Positions 40,507 to 49,310 of a stretch of DNA of 64,000 nucleotides are shown here, in pieces. The position numbers were made by a program, and so were the translations under genes. Every line of letters starts with the position of its first letter. Position 1 is the stretch's first letter. The notes beneath the pieces are model-generated. The model did no database searches and had not been told where the DNA came from. It saw only the letters and a program-made list of their open reading frames with translations. The DNA is from JAKIWV01 sp963773945. Lineage in GTDB: Archaea; Thermoplasmatota; Thermoplasmata; Lutacidiplasmatales; UBA184. Where the stretch lies: NCBI GenBank assembly GCA_963773945.1, contig CAVZDD010000003.1, positions 310,001-374,000 of the forward strand, in the 5' to 3' direction.

Positions 40507-42795
40507 GCGTTCCAGGCCCCGCTCGCGCATCCCGTCCAGGCCGCGAAGGGCCCCGGGCCGGTCGTCCTGGGCCAATCGGACCTCCACCTCTCGAAGATCG
40601 ACCTCGAGTTCGTCCGCCTTGAGGTCTTGCTCGGCGAAGATGGTCCGAGCTCGAGTGAAGGCCTGCTCCGCCCCCGGCACTTCGCCGCGCGCCAGGGAGA
40701 GCCGACCCTCCGTCAAGTACGCACGGGCCCGTCCGAGCGAATCGCCAATCTGCTCGAACAACGTGAGCGCGACCCGGTTCCGGGCTTCGGCCTCCGTGGG
40801 GTGGCCTTGCTCGAGTTCGAGGTCGGCCAGGTTCAAGCAGGTCCAGCCCAGCCGGCGCAGGTCCCGGGAGGCCTCGCTCAAGTCGAACGCTCGCTGGAGC
40901 GCTTCCCGGGCGTCCTCCATCCGCCCCTGCTGCGTCAAGTGAGCGCCCAGGCAGAGGAGTCCGAAGGCCGCCTCCGCGCGATCGCCGATCGCGACCAGAT
41001 TGTCGACCGCGGCCCGGAAACCGGCGAGCGCCTCCTCCTCCCGTCCTGGGAGCATGGAGAGGACCGTGGCGCGGCGAATGGATTCGGCGGCCGCCTCCCG
41101 CACATCTCCCGCCTCGGTCGCGAGATGCAGGGCTTCGTCGTGAGTGGCAAGCGATTCCGTGTAATTCCCTCGGTAGAAGAGAATCTCCCCCCGGAGCCGG
41201 AGCGTCGCGATCCGAAGCGGAACCGAACCCGCCGACGGGCCGGTGGGCGGAAGGTCGTGGAACGAGCGCTCGGCCTCCTCCCAGCGGCCCTCGTCGGCGA
41301 GGAGCCGGGCTTGGAGGAGGGCGAAGAAAGCACGGTCCACGGCGGTCGCCGCGCCCCACACGCGCCGGTCCGCGCGGAATTCTTTGAGCAGGTCCTCGGC
41401 CGTCTGGAGCTCGCCGGCCCGCGTGCGCTGGATGACGAGTTCGAGGCGCAGGCCGATCTCGGTCCCGACATCGTCGGGGTCCACCCGGTGGAGCGCGTCG
41501 AGCGCATGCTCGAGGTACGCGACCGCCACGAGGGGCTGGAACGCCGCCACGGCGAACTCGGCCGCGCGACGGTTGTACTGCACGGCGGCGTCCAAGCCCC
41601 CGAGATACGCGTGGCGGGCCAACGCGTAGACGGTTTCCATCTCGTGAGAGCCGCTCTGCTCGAACGCCGCCGCGATTCGACGGTGAATATTGCGCACGTT
41701 GGTTCCGGTCAGTTCGGCGAAGAGCCGGTGGCGGAGCCCTTCCTCCGTGAACGAAAACCGGTCCCACTCGAGTTCTCGAAGAATCCCGAGCTCTACGAGG
41801 CGCTCGAGCCCCTCGACGACCTGTTCCTCATCACCCCCTGCGGCGGCCGCCAGGATGTCGAACGAGAACTCGCTCCCCGCGACGACGGCAAGGTTCAGCA
41901 GACGCCGGGTGGCGGCGTCCAAGCTGTGAAGATTGGCTTCTGCTTCCGCGCCAGTCGACCCGCTCTCTCCGGTGGCTTCCGTGGCGGGCGGGTGATGGAC
42001 CAGCCGCTCGACGAACATCGGGAGACCGCCAGTCTCGGAGTAGAGACGGCGGACTTCCGGCTCGCGGAATCGGCGGCGCGGATCAAGCCAGTGCAGGAAC
42101 TCCTCGAGTTCTCCTTCCGAGAACGTCGGAAGCTGGATTCTCTCAAGCTCCGGGCTGAGGAGCATGTCGTCCAGGGGGCCAGTCAGGCGCCGGGGCTCCG
42201 AGGAGTCCAACGTTCCAAGGATCCAGATGGGTCGACCGACGATCTGAGGGAGCAGAGATTGGATAAACTGCAAGGAGGCGTGGTCCGCGCGGTGAAGATC
42301 ATCGAGCGCGAGGAGGACCGGCTGCTTCCGCGCGGTCAACAAAAACGGCTCGGCAAAAGTCGCCGACAGTCGATGTCGGTCCGACTCGAGCTCGGCCTGG
42401 GTTCCGTCGGCGGCGGTCCGAATCGCCTCCCCAGACAATGTCTCCGCCCCGCTTCGGACCAGGACTGGAAGGAAGGCGAGGGGCGGACCGGTAGAGGACT
42501 CCATCGGAGGGCTGGGGTGTTCCTCGGTGGACCCACCGGACGCGACCGCGTCGCGAATCAACGAAAATGGAGGGGGACTCTCATTGGCGGCCCGGGCTTG
42601 AAAGACCTTGAACCCGGCGGTTCGTGAATCATCCAGCAGCGCGCCGAGAAAAGTCGACTTTCCCACCCCTAGGGGCCCGTCCAACACGGTGATTCCGGCG
42701 ACGCCCGAGCGGGCGCGCTCGCGCCGGTAAATGAGCGCCTCCCAGGCATCCACCCGCCCGATGCGGGGCCGGTTCCGAGTTGAGGGGCTGGCCAC
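40447..42795 (-). CDS. STAND-like ATPase with TPR repeats
   Basis: The product has 782 residues. The N-terminal ATPase domain has Walker A GPLGVGKST (about 40-48) and Walker B VLLALDDLHRADHASLQFIQ, followed by a LuxR/MalT-like arrangement: SEGELEEFLHWLDPRRRF, TGGLPMFVERLVHHPP and a winged-helix-like LLNLAVVAGSEFSFDILA. From about residue 390 to the end run TPR-like helix pairs (for example ARLLADEGRWEEAERSF, AREALQRAFDLSEASRD). No C-terminal DNA-binding domain is visible, so it could be a signalling ATPase rather than a direct regulator. Start GTG 42795. It stands between the MFS gene and the ABC operon. Confidence 0.7.
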   Translation of the reverse strand: MASPSTRNRPRIGRVDAWEALIYRRERARSGVAGITVLDGPLGVGKSTFLGALLDDSRTAGFKVFQARAANESPPPFSLIRDAVASGGSTEEHPSPPMESSTGPPLAFLPVLVRSGAETLSGEAIRTAADGTQAELESDRHRLSATFAEPFLLTARKQPVLLALDDLHRADHASLQFIQSLLPQIVGRPIWILGTLDSSEPRRLTGPLDDMLLSPELERIQLPTFSEGELEEFLHWLDPRRRFREPEVRRLYSETGGLPMFVERLVHHPPATEATGESGSTGAEAEANLHSLDAATRRLLNLAVVAGSEFSFDILAAAAGGDEEQVVEGLERLVELGILRELEWDRFSFTEEGLRHRLFAELTGTNVRNIHRRIAAAFEQSGSHEMETVYALARHAYLGGLDAAVQYNRRAAEFAVAAFQPLVAVAYLEHALDALHRVDPDDVGTEIGLRLELVIQRTRAGELQTAEDLLKEFRADRRVWGAATAVDRAFFALLQARLLADEGRWEEAERSFHDLPPTGPSAGSVPLRIATLRLRGEILFYRGNYTESLATHDEALHLATEAGDVREAAAESIRRATVLSMLPGREEEALAGFRAAVDNLVAIGDRAEAAFGLLCLGAHLTQQGRMEDAREALQRAFDLSEASRDLRRLGWTCLNLADLELEQGHPTEAEARNRVALTLFEQIGDSLGRARAYLTEGRLSLARGEVPGAEQAFTRARTIFAEQDLKADELEVDLREVEVRLAQDDRPGALRGLDGMRERGLERLRPDLVADWRRLRGRVAAR

Positions 42796-42929
42796 GCTGA
42801 TATTAGGGGCGGAGTGGCATATTTAACGAACCGCCCGCCGACCCTCCTGACGGAGAACGCCGAATCCGGCAGCCCCTCGCCCCCGGGTCCCGTACCCGGA
42901 CAATATAGTCCCCCGAGGGTTGCCGGTCC

Positions 42930-43862
42930 GTGGCCAGCCCACTCTTCCGAACCGAAGCGGTCACGAAGCGGTTCGGGCCGGTCGAGGCCCTGGGCAATCT
43001 CTCCGTCGAACTCTCGGCCGGAACGATCGGGCTCGTCGGCCCGAATGGGTCGGGGAAGACCACCCTCATCCGACTCCTGCTCGGACTCCTTCGGCCCACG
43101 ACCGGCACTCTGTCCGTGCTGGGCTACGACCCTCAGATCGAGCCACTGCTCGTCCGGGAACGGGTCGGGTACATGCCCGAGCACGACTGCCTCATCCCCG
43201 ACATGTCGGGCGTCGGGTTCGTGGCCTTCATGGGAACGGTCAGCGGCCTCCCCCGCGAGACCGCGATGAGCCGGGCCCACGATGTCCTCGAGTTCGTGGG
43301 GCTCGCCGAGCAGCGGTACCGGAAGATTCGAGAGTATTCGGTCGGAATGCGACAGCGGATCAAGCTCGCCCAGGCGATCGTTCACGACCCCCCGCTGTGC
43401 TTCTTGGACGAGCCCACGTCCGGACTCGACCCACAGGGACGGGAGGAGATGCTGGGGCTCCTCGCCGCGCTCGCAAAGATCGGCGGGCACAGTTTCGTAC
43501 TCTCGACCCATCTCTTGCCGGACACCGAGGGGCTCGTTGATCAGGTCCTCCTTCTGAGCGCTGGGAAGCTATTGGCCGCCGGCCCGGTGGACCGACTGCT
43601 CGCCGACCAATCCGCAGAGACCGTGGTGCGGATCAAAGGGGACGCGGCGCCGTTCGTGACGGCACTCAAAGCGTCGGGAATTGAAGTCCGACCCTCGGCG
43701 TCCGACCTCCGGGTGCTCCTGCCCGGTGGAGACTCCGGACCGGTCTTCCGGGCCGCGTACGAGACCCGCACCCAGATCCGGTACCTCGGTCGCTCGGTGA
43801 ACACCGTAGAGGACCTCTTCCTCTCCCTCGTGGACGCACCCTCCGGGAGGGGGGACCCATGA
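42930..43862 (+). CDS. ABC-2 type exporter ATP-binding protein (first)
   Basis: The product has 310 residues. Walker A GPNGSGKTT, the Q-loop region VGYMPEHDCLIPDM, the ABC signature YSVGMRQRIKLAQ (VGMRQ variant) and Walker B CFLDEPTSGLDPQG are all present. An accessory C-terminal domain (after about 215) is typical of ABC-2 exporters for lipids, antibiotics or copper-type NosF systems. GTG 42930 opens the four-gene operon; the stop overlaps the ATG of the permease (ATGA, 43859). Cargo unknown. Confidence 0.9.
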   Translation: MASPLFRTEAVTKRFGPVEALGNLSVELSAGTIGLVGPNGSGKTTLIRLLLGLLRPTTGTLSVLGYDPQIEPLLVRERVGYMPEHDCLIPDMSGVGFVAFMGTVSGLPRETAMSRAHDVLEFVGLAEQRYRKIREYSVGMRQRIKLAQAIVHDPPLCFLDEPTSGLDPQGREEMLGLLAALAKIGGHSFVLSTHLLPDTEGLVDQVLLLSAGKLLAAGPVDRLLADQSAETVVRIKGDAAPFVTALKASGIEVRPSASDLRVLLPGGDSGPVFRAAYETRTQIRYLGRSVNTVEDLFLSLVDAPSGRGDP

Positions 43863-44686
43863 GCATCGCCGCGCCACGGTACGTGGCCAGCTCGGGTGAG
43901 AGGCGCGGACGGGGTTACCGGATCCTGGCCATCCTCCGCCGGGAATTCCTCCGTCGGGCCGGGGTAGGGACCCTACTGGTGGTGGCGTTGGCCTACCTGG
44001 CCGTCACGCTGATCGTCGTGATCAACGCGGAGTTCGCCTCGGCCATCGGTCAGCTTTCCGTCTCCACGTACGAGTCTCCGTTTCAGTCGCCAGTCTGGGG
44101 CCTCGTGATGCTCATCGTCGCGACGGCCGTAGGCGCGGGAAGTGTGGCCGACGACATCGGGAGCCGGGCGATCGTCCTCTACCTCTCGCGACCGATCCGC
44201 CTGCTGGACTATCTCTCCGCCAAGGCAGGATCCATCGGCTCGTGGCTCCTAGTGGCGGCGGCCGGGCCGGGCCTCGTGGCCGTCGGCATCCTAGCAGCCC
44301 TTGGCGTCGGTTCGGCGGCAACGAACCTCTCTGCCGCCGCCGCCTTCCTGGCCACCGGGGTGATTGCCGCCGTCTTCCTCACGGGTCTGGCCCTGGCCCT
44401 CTCCTCACTGACCGACCGGGCCCTCTATGCCGGCGTCGCGATGTTCGGCATCGTACTCGCTCTCGAAATCGGAGTCGACGTGGTCTCGGGAATCACAGGG
44501 AATTCCCGTATCCTGTATTTGAGTCCGGTCACCGACCTGACGAGCGTCGCGCAAGGAGCGTTCCAACTCACGGGGCCTTTCGTCACGGATCCACTCGCGT
44601 CGGGAGTACTGCTCACCGCCGTGGGCGTGATGCTCGCGATCTTTGCGTACTTGCGCTTGTCCCAGGTGGAGGTGGTCGGGGAGTGA
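43859..44686 (+). CDS. ABC-2 type permease (first)
   Basis: The product has 275 residues with six membrane segments (for example VGTLLVVALAYLAVTLIVVI, VWGLVMLIVATAVGAGSVAD and VIAAVFLTGLALALSS) and the motif GSVADDIGSRAIVLYLSRPI, which is the conserved first cytoplasmic region of ABC-2 permeases. Start and stop overlap its neighbours (ATGA at 43859, GTGA at 44683), showing tight coupling. It forms the membrane part for one or both ATPases of this operon. Confidence 0.85.
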   Translation: MSIAAPRYVASSGERRGRGYRILAILRREFLRRAGVGTLLVVALAYLAVTLIVVINAEFASAIGQLSVSTYESPFQSPVWGLVMLIVATAVGAGSVADDIGSRAIVLYLSRPIRLLDYLSAKAGSIGSWLLVAAAGPGLVAVGILAALGVGSAATNLSAAAAFLATGVIAAVFLTGLALALSSLTDRALYAGVAMFGIVLALEIGVDVVSGITGNSRILYLSPVTDLTSVAQGAFQLTGPFVTDPLASGVLLTAVGVMLAIFAYLRLSQVEVVGE

Positions 44687-45612
44687 CCGGCATCGTCGAT
44701 GCCGAGGCCGTCACTAAGCGGTACGGAGAGGTCCTCGGGCTGAACGGGTTCACCGCCACCTTCTCCCCGGGGATCACAGGCCTTGTGGGCCCCAATGGAG
44801 CGGGCAAGTCCACCTTCTTCCGGCTCCTCGCCGGTCAGCTTCGGGCCGACCAAGGAACCCTGACCCTCCTCGGCCAGCCCGCGTGGGGGCAGGGAGAGTT
44901 CCGTCGACACGTGGGCTACTGCCCCGAAGGAGCGACGCTCTTCGACTGGATGACCGGCGAAGACTTTGTCACGACCCTGCTCCGCGTCGACGGCTTCTCT
45001 CGAACGGAGGCCGCCGAGCGAGCAGCGCGGGCCATCGCTTCGGTCGCCCTCACCGACGCCCAACACCGGCGGATCCGGGTCTACAGCAAGGGGATGCGCC
45101 AGCGGATCAAGCTCGCCCAGTGCATCGCCCACGACCCGGACCTGATCCTACTGGACGAGCCGCTCAACGGGGTGGACCCGGTGGGAAGGGCCACTCTGAG
45201 CGCTCTCCTCCGGCGGCTCAGCGCCGAGGGGCACCATCTGATCGTGAGTTCCCACGTGCTCTACGAGGTCGAACGACTGACGGACCAGATCGTGATGATC
45301 GCGAACGGACGGGCCATCGCGCAGGGCGACCTCCACAAGATTCGGGACTTGATCGACGCCCGGCCCCATGTGATCGACCTCGAATCGCCCGACCCCCGCG
45401 GCCTGGCCCGGTTCCTCGGAGAGTGGAGCCACGTGGTCTCCCTCGAGTTTCCGGCGCCGGAACGACTTCGCGTCCTCACGCGGTCACCCGACGCGTTCTA
45501 CGCGGCGCTCCCGGGGGTCGTGGTACGGGAGGGCATTCCGGTCCGCGCGGTGCGAAGCGCTGATGACAACCTGGACGCGGTCTTCCGCTACCTCTCGGAG
45601 GGGGCCCGATGA
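44683..45612 (+). CDS. ABC-2 type exporter ATP-binding protein (second)
   Basis: The product has 309 residues. Walker A GPNGAGKST, signature YSKGMRQRIKLAQC and Walker B LILLDEPLNGVDPVG are intact, followed by SSHVLYEVERLTDQIVMIAN and an accessory C-terminal domain. The GTG at 44683 overlaps the permease stop (GTGA). It is a paralogue of the first ATPase (same signature variant GMRQRIKLAQ), so the two may form a heterodimer or serve separate permeases. Its stop overlaps the ATG of the last gene (45609). Confidence 0.9.
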   Translation: MTGIVDAEAVTKRYGEVLGLNGFTATFSPGITGLVGPNGAGKSTFFRLLAGQLRADQGTLTLLGQPAWGQGEFRRHVGYCPEGATLFDWMTGEDFVTTLLRVDGFSRTEAAERAARAIASVALTDAQHRRIRVYSKGMRQRIKLAQCIAHDPDLILLDEPLNGVDPVGRATLSALLRRLSAEGHHLIVSSHVLYEVERLTDQIVMIANGRAIAQGDLHKIRDLIDARPHVIDLESPDPRGLARFLGEWSHVVSLEFPAPERLRVLTRSPDAFYAALPGVVVREGIPVRAVRSADDNLDAVFRYLSEGAR

Positions 45613-46385
45613 GCGGGGAGCCGAACCGACTGCTCGTGGTCGCGTGGCTCTCGCTCCGCGGCAGCCTCCGGGCCGCCGGCTCGCCGGGCTCGCGGCTTTT
45701 GCGCTCGCCCCGACCCTCATCGTAGCCGCCATCGCGGCGAGCCACCCGGCGCCTTCCTCCCTGTCCGACGCCGCCGAGGACCTGTTTGCGCTTCTCACAC
45801 TCCCGATCGTGGTCATGGTCATCACGCTGGTACTGTCGGTCGGACAGTTCCGCAACGAGATCGACGCGGAGACGCTGGTCTACCTTACCGACCGATCCAT
45901 CCAGCGGCCGACGATCGTCGTCGGAAAGTACCCTAGGCTCCCTGACCGCCGCCCTCACGCTTGTCCTTCCGGCGACCCTGCTTCCGCTGGCCACGGCCGT
46001 CGCGGCTGGAGGCACCCCCTATCCGATCGCGGTGCCGCTTACCCTCGCGGTGGCGACGATCCTCGCCGCGGTGGCCTACGGGGCGTTCTTCCTTTTCCTG
46101 GGCCTCGCCAGCCGGTCCGCCCTCTTGATCGGCCTCTTATTCGGGTTCCTGTGGGAAGAGCTGCTCCCCCTGCTTCCGGGCGACGTGCCCCGGTTCACGG
46201 TGATTTTTTACCTGCGGGGCTTTCTCTCCTGGGAGCTTTCCTCCGGACCGCTCTCGGGCTTCTCGAAGGTCGTGCCGTTGACCGGTTCCCTCGCCGTACT
46301 CCTCGGATTGGGGCTGGCGTTCGTGTTGGTGGGGGGCGTGGTGCTCCGTTATCTCGAAACGGCCCCGGAGCGAGAATCCGGCTAG
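45609..46385 (+). pseudogene. ABC-2 type permease (second), two compensating frameshifts
   Basis: ATG 45609 (overlapping the ATPase stop) starts MSGEPNRLLVVAWLSLRGSL, but the frame hits a TAG near 45723. Homology continues in a second frame (RLAGLAAFALAPTLIVAAIA to QRPTIVVGKY), then returns to the first frame near 45930 (LGSLTAALTLVLPATLLPLA to LETAPERESG). The shifts fall at about 45669-45676 and 45929-45935, both at short G/C runs. Joined, the protein would be about 258 residues with six membrane segments, a normal ABC-2 permease. It is a real pseudogene or, given compensation, paired read errors. Confidence 0.8.
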
Positions 46386-46444
46386 GGTGACCCGCCGCCC
46401 GCGGGGTCCGCGCGTACTTCCAAGTTCTCGGAACCGAGAGAAGC

Positions 46445-46531
46445 TCACCCGACGAACACGACGACGATCAGCAAGATGATCACGACGATGAATCCGATCC
46501 GAACCCAGTGGAATGTCTGCGTCGTGGTCAT
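46445..46531 (-). CDS. 28-residue single-pass membrane microprotein
   Basis: An ATG at 46531 on the minus strand gives MTTTQTFHWVRIGFIVVIIL followed by LIVVVFVG and TGA. The composition (short polar head, one 18-residue hydrophobic helix) is that of a membrane microprotein. No clear ribosome site or TATA box is seen, so expression is uncertain. It lies between the ABC permease and the VOC gene. Confidence 0.4.
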   Translation of the reverse strand: MTTTQTFHWVRIGFIVVIILLIVVVFVG

Positions 46532-46674
46532 ATCAATCCGTCGGAGCAACTCATTGGGGTCGTACATCGCAGGCGGCGGTGGGCTTGGGGACCACGGCAA
46601 CGAACCGGACTTGGTCCGCTGTGTCGTCGGGCCTTAAAAGAGGCCCGGGGGTCCCCGCCGTTGGACCGCCGGGG

Positions 46675-47079
46675 TTACGCGGGATTGAGCCGGATTTCGT
46701 TCCCGTCCGGGTCGACCACCTTGGCGTACCAACCCCATGGACGCCTCGTCGGAGGGGTGACGAAGCGCACGCCGTGCGCTTTCAGCGTTGCGCAGGAACG
46801 CCGAAAGTCGCCCGGCAGGTCGAACTGGATGCCGGATTCCCCGGGCTCGACCGGGAAAGCTGGGTCGAACGTGGGGATATCGCAGAGATGGACACCCCCA
46901 TTCTGTCCCTTTCGGCCAACGACCACCCAATGCGCGTCGTCCCCGGCGCCCTGTTCGATCACGTCCAGTCCCAAGCTCTTGGTGTACCATACGACCGACC
47001 TCTTGCGGTCCGCGACGACCAATGCGACGCTATGGAATCTCGCCTTCGGGAGTCGCGCGAGTGGCTTCTTGGCGGGCAC
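46675..47079 (-). CDS. VOC-family (glyoxalase/bleomycin-resistance fold) protein
   Basis: The product has 134 residues, the size of a single paired beta-alpha-beta-beta-beta VOC protein. RFHSVALVVADRKRSVVWYT starts module one (metal His in FHSVAL), HWVVVGRKGQNGGVHLCD and the GIQFDLPGDFRRSCATL segment follow, and KVVDPDGNEIRLNPA is the conserved C-terminal edge with the metal Glu. The GTG at 47079 is chosen because GGAGG stands 7 bases upstream. VOC enzymes use a metal to act on varied small molecules; the substrate is unknown. Confidence 0.8.
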   Translation of the reverse strand: MPAKKPLARLPKARFHSVALVVADRKRSVVWYTKSLGLDVIEQGAGDDAHWVVVGRKGQNGGVHLCDIPTFDPAFPVEPGESGIQFDLPGDFRRSCATLKAHGVRFVTPPTRRPWGWYAKVVDPDGNEIRLNPA

Positions 47080-47167
47080 GAGGAACCTCCGGCGTCCGTT
47101 AGAATCGCTCCTAATCAACCCTACGGGAAATCGTGGGTAAGCTATCGGCAGGATTTTCCCGAACCGT

Positions 47168-47596
47168 TTAGGGGGGCAGACGGCGGATTCGCGCAGGTTC
47201 GGCGAAATCTTCGAACGGTAGATCCGACCCCGCTCGCCGATGAGATCGCCCCTTGGATCTGGAAACGAGGGGTTTGGAAACTCGATGGCGCGCTGGTCGG
47301 CAAGAAGTCGTTGGAATCCAATTGTGACGGTCCATTCGGACTCGGTTCCCTCGGAACGTCACTCCTTCGACCTGTAGTCGGAGGCGCTGTTCCCGGCCTT
47401 CGTCACCGGGCAGTGCGATCCGACCACCGGCACCCACCACGCGATGCCACGGCAGTCCTTCTCCCCGCTGCAGGGCCCAGACGGTGAGGCGCGCGGCACC
47501 CGGGAATCCTCCGGCGGCCGCCACCTGACCATACGTGATGACCTTCCCGCGCGGTACGCTAGCGATCACTCGCTGCAACCGGGCGAGCGTGGCCAA
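47168..47596 (-). CDS. Alkyltransferase-like protein (MGMT fold, Cys replaced by Trp)
   Basis: The product has about 142 residues. RLQRVIASVPRGKVITYGQV, AAAGGFPGAARLTVWALQRG and LPWHRVVGAGGRI form the DNA-binding domain of MGMT-type proteins. The alkyl-acceptor Cys of PCHRV is Trp (PWHRV), as in ATL proteins that bind O6-alkylguanine and recruit nucleotide excision repair without repairing it themselves. TTG 47596 is preferred, with GGGGGG about 8 bases upstream. About 50 basic residues after the domain (from IPTTSCRPARH) are not part of the family. Confidence 0.75.
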   Translation of the reverse strand: MATLARLQRVIASVPRGKVITYGQVAAAGGFPGAARLTVWALQRGEGLPWHRVVGAGGRIALPGDEGREQRLRLQVEGVTFRGNRVRMDRHNWIPTTSCRPARHRVSKPLVSRSKGRSHRRAGSDLPFEDFAEPARIRRLPP

Positions 47597-47713
47597 GTGT
47601 CCTACCCCCCTCGGTGAAGCACGTCTGGAGATATGACCCCGGCAGGCACCATGTCTCGTACGAATCAATCCGGAGGGATTCGACCTCTTTCATTCCGGAA
47701 AGCGCCACAAAGG

Positions 47714-48331
47714 TCATTCGGATCCCGCTCCGCCAGGCTTGCGCGCGATGAGTACATCCAAGGCATGTCGGTGAGGGGTGCCTCCGAAGTTGCAATCGAA
47801 CTCAAACTCCCGCGAATCCAAGATCTGCCAATCCCCGTAGTATCCCCGAAGCTCTCCCTGCCGGTAGAGCGTCTCTTGGGGGTCCTGGTCAGGCGCCGGA
47901 GGGAGGCTGGGCTTCGGAAAGAAAGCGTTGACGGCGTGGATACCACCCCGGGCAGTCGCCGCCTTGAAGTGCGCAAAACGGCGGGCCCGTAGTTTCGGCG
48001 GCAGATGGTTGAGCGTACAACTTGAATACACGACGTCGAAATTGCTGTTCAGTTGGTAGGTACGGATGTCCCCGAGCCGGGTTCGTATCAGAGTTTCCAA
48101 CCGGGCCGCCCGACGTTTCGCCTTCTCCAATCCGGTCGGAGAGATGTCGAGTCCGAGGACTCGGAACCCGTGCCGTGAAAAGTAGATCAGGTCGCGTCCT
48201 CGTCCCATCCCCAAGTCGATCAAGGAGGGAGTCCTCCGCCCAAGCGTTCGCTTCAGTCGGACAACGCTTCGGACCAAGTACCAGCCGACGATATCGAATC
48301 TCGTGTCGTAACTCGGAATGCGGGCCGACAT
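47714..48331 (-). CDS. SAM-dependent methyltransferase (TehB-like)
   Basis: The product has 205 residues. Motif I is SLIDLGMGRGRDLIYFSRHG, then FRVLGLDISPTGLEKAKRRA, DIRTYQLNSNFDVVYSSCTL and GGIHAVNAFF, the order of class I methyltransferases with a TehB/thiopurine-like shape. ATG 48331 (MSARIPSYDTRFDIVG) is preferred over a longer frame, which would run into a degenerate tRNA fragment and the promoter of the divergent gene 48449. The acceptor is unknown. Confidence 0.7.
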   Translation of the reverse strand: MSARIPSYDTRFDIVGWYLVRSVVRLKRTLGRRTPSLIDLGMGRGRDLIYFSRHGFRVLGLDISPTGLEKAKRRAARLETLIRTRLGDIRTYQLNSNFDVVYSSCTLNHLPPKLRARRFAHFKAATARGGIHAVNAFFPKPSLPPAPDQDPQETLYRQGELRGYYGDWQILDSREFEFDCNFGGTPHRHALDVLIARKPGGAGSE

Positions 48332-48342
48332 GGGCGCGCTGG

Positions 48343-48386
48343 TTCCGCCAGCCACCGAAGGGACGTGACCAAAGGGTTCAGGTCCC
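48343..48386 (-). repeat. tRNA-Thr 3'-end-like fragment (attachment-site relic)
   Basis: TTCCGCCAGCCACCGAAGGG and the next 8 bases match 25 of 28 positions with the 3' part of the tRNA-Thr gene at 50128-50155. The following bases up to GGTTCAGGTCC are shared with the copy at 49189-49229. Confidence 0.6.
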
Positions 48387-48448
48387 CCCGTGAGGTGGAC
48401 TTTCCGGCCCCAAAGGTACATTTCCTGAGTTTTCTTTAGCGGCCGGGG

Positions 48449-49015
48449 ATGAAGGATCGACTTCTCGTGCTGCTTCTGGTTGCTGTGGCCGCGGCAGTGT
48501 ATCTGGCCGTCATTTTCTTCGTCGTAACCCTTTCGGCCGGCCTGGGCTGTCAAGCCAAGATAACCTCTGTCATCGGTGTGACAGAGGACAACCTCTACGA
48601 CCGGATTGTCATCGAGGGTTCCTGTTTCGGGTCGAATCCGACGTACGTCCCCGTGTCCTCGTTTGCGCCGTACAACGGAACCGACACGCAAAACTGTGGA
48701 GCGGGCCTCGCCCCTCCGACCATGTCAATTTCTGAGTGGGGATCCAACTCCGGCTCGGGGGACTGGTCGGCGGGCAGGTTCATCAGTTCGAACGACGGCT
48801 GTCCATGGGGTGATTCCATAGGCCTGACTTACACCAGCTGGACACCCACCATGATCGTCATTGGGCACGGTTTCGGCAATGCGTTGGGAACCGCAACGCA
48901 GAACATCGGAGCTCCATGGCAGATGAATCCGGACTCTCAGTGCGCGGTAATCCTTCATAACCCGGCCAACACGGATACGCCCGCGAACTTCACCCTCCCA
49001 TCTGGCTCTTGTTAG
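48449..49015 (+). CDS. Secreted hypothetical protein
   Basis: The product has 188 residues. A strong signal or anchor (residues 4-31, RLLVLLLVAVAAAVYLAVIF) is followed by an exported beta-rich domain with six or seven cysteines (LGCQAKI, GSCFGSN, QNCGAG, DGCPWGD, SQCAVIL, SGSC) that may form disulphides. The phrase IVIEGSCFGSNPTYVP resembles IPT/TIG-like folds (xIxGxgFG), but this is tentative. ATG 48449 is clear. It lies between two tRNA-like fragments and may be cargo of an old integrated element. Confidence 0.6.
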   Translation: MKDRLLVLLLVAVAAAVYLAVIFFVVTLSAGLGCQAKITSVIGVTEDNLYDRIVIEGSCFGSNPTYVPVSSFAPYNGTDTQNCGAGLAPPTMSISEWGSNSGSGDWSAGRFISSNDGCPWGDSIGLTYTSWTPTMIVIGHGFGNALGTATQNIGAPWQMNPDSQCAVILHNPANTDTPANFTLPSGSC

Positions 49016-49188
49016 GACTAGGAAGCCCCGGCGTCAACCGCTTTCCAGTTCGTCCCGCAGTTCACCCGGCCCCCGAGTGCCTCGCAGACCTCGGTTCGCT
49101 AACTGGAAGTCGGCCCTCGGCCCCGCGAGGTGAATCGGTCTCCCCCCTTCCGGTGCGCGCAGAGGTCAGGTCCTCGGGCACTCAAAAA

Positions 49189-49229
49189 TCCAGCCACAGG
49201 AGGACTTGGGCAAAGAGTTCAGGTCCTTT
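49189..49229 (-). repeat. tRNA-Thr 3'-end-like fragment, second relic
   Basis: TCCAGCCACAGGAGGACTTG followed by GGCAAAGAGTTCAGGTCC resembles both the tRNA 3' end (50128-50155) and the fragment at 48343-48386. Confidence 0.45.
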
Positions 49230-49310
49230 CAAGAGGTCCCCCCGCCTTGGGGACGGTTCGCTCCGCGGAGAGCGCGGGCCATCATTTATACCATCTTTAC
49301 CATTGTGATA

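Noticed and set aside
40627..42627. A 666-residue open frame on the plus strand
   Set aside because: It lies antisense to the AAA-TPR gene, whose Walker motifs and repeats are clear. The plus frame has the composition expected from GC-rich third positions.
48343..48386. The tRNA-like fragment as a functional tRNA gene
   Set aside because: Only the 3' acceptor and part of the T arm are present; there is no anticodon arm or 5' half.
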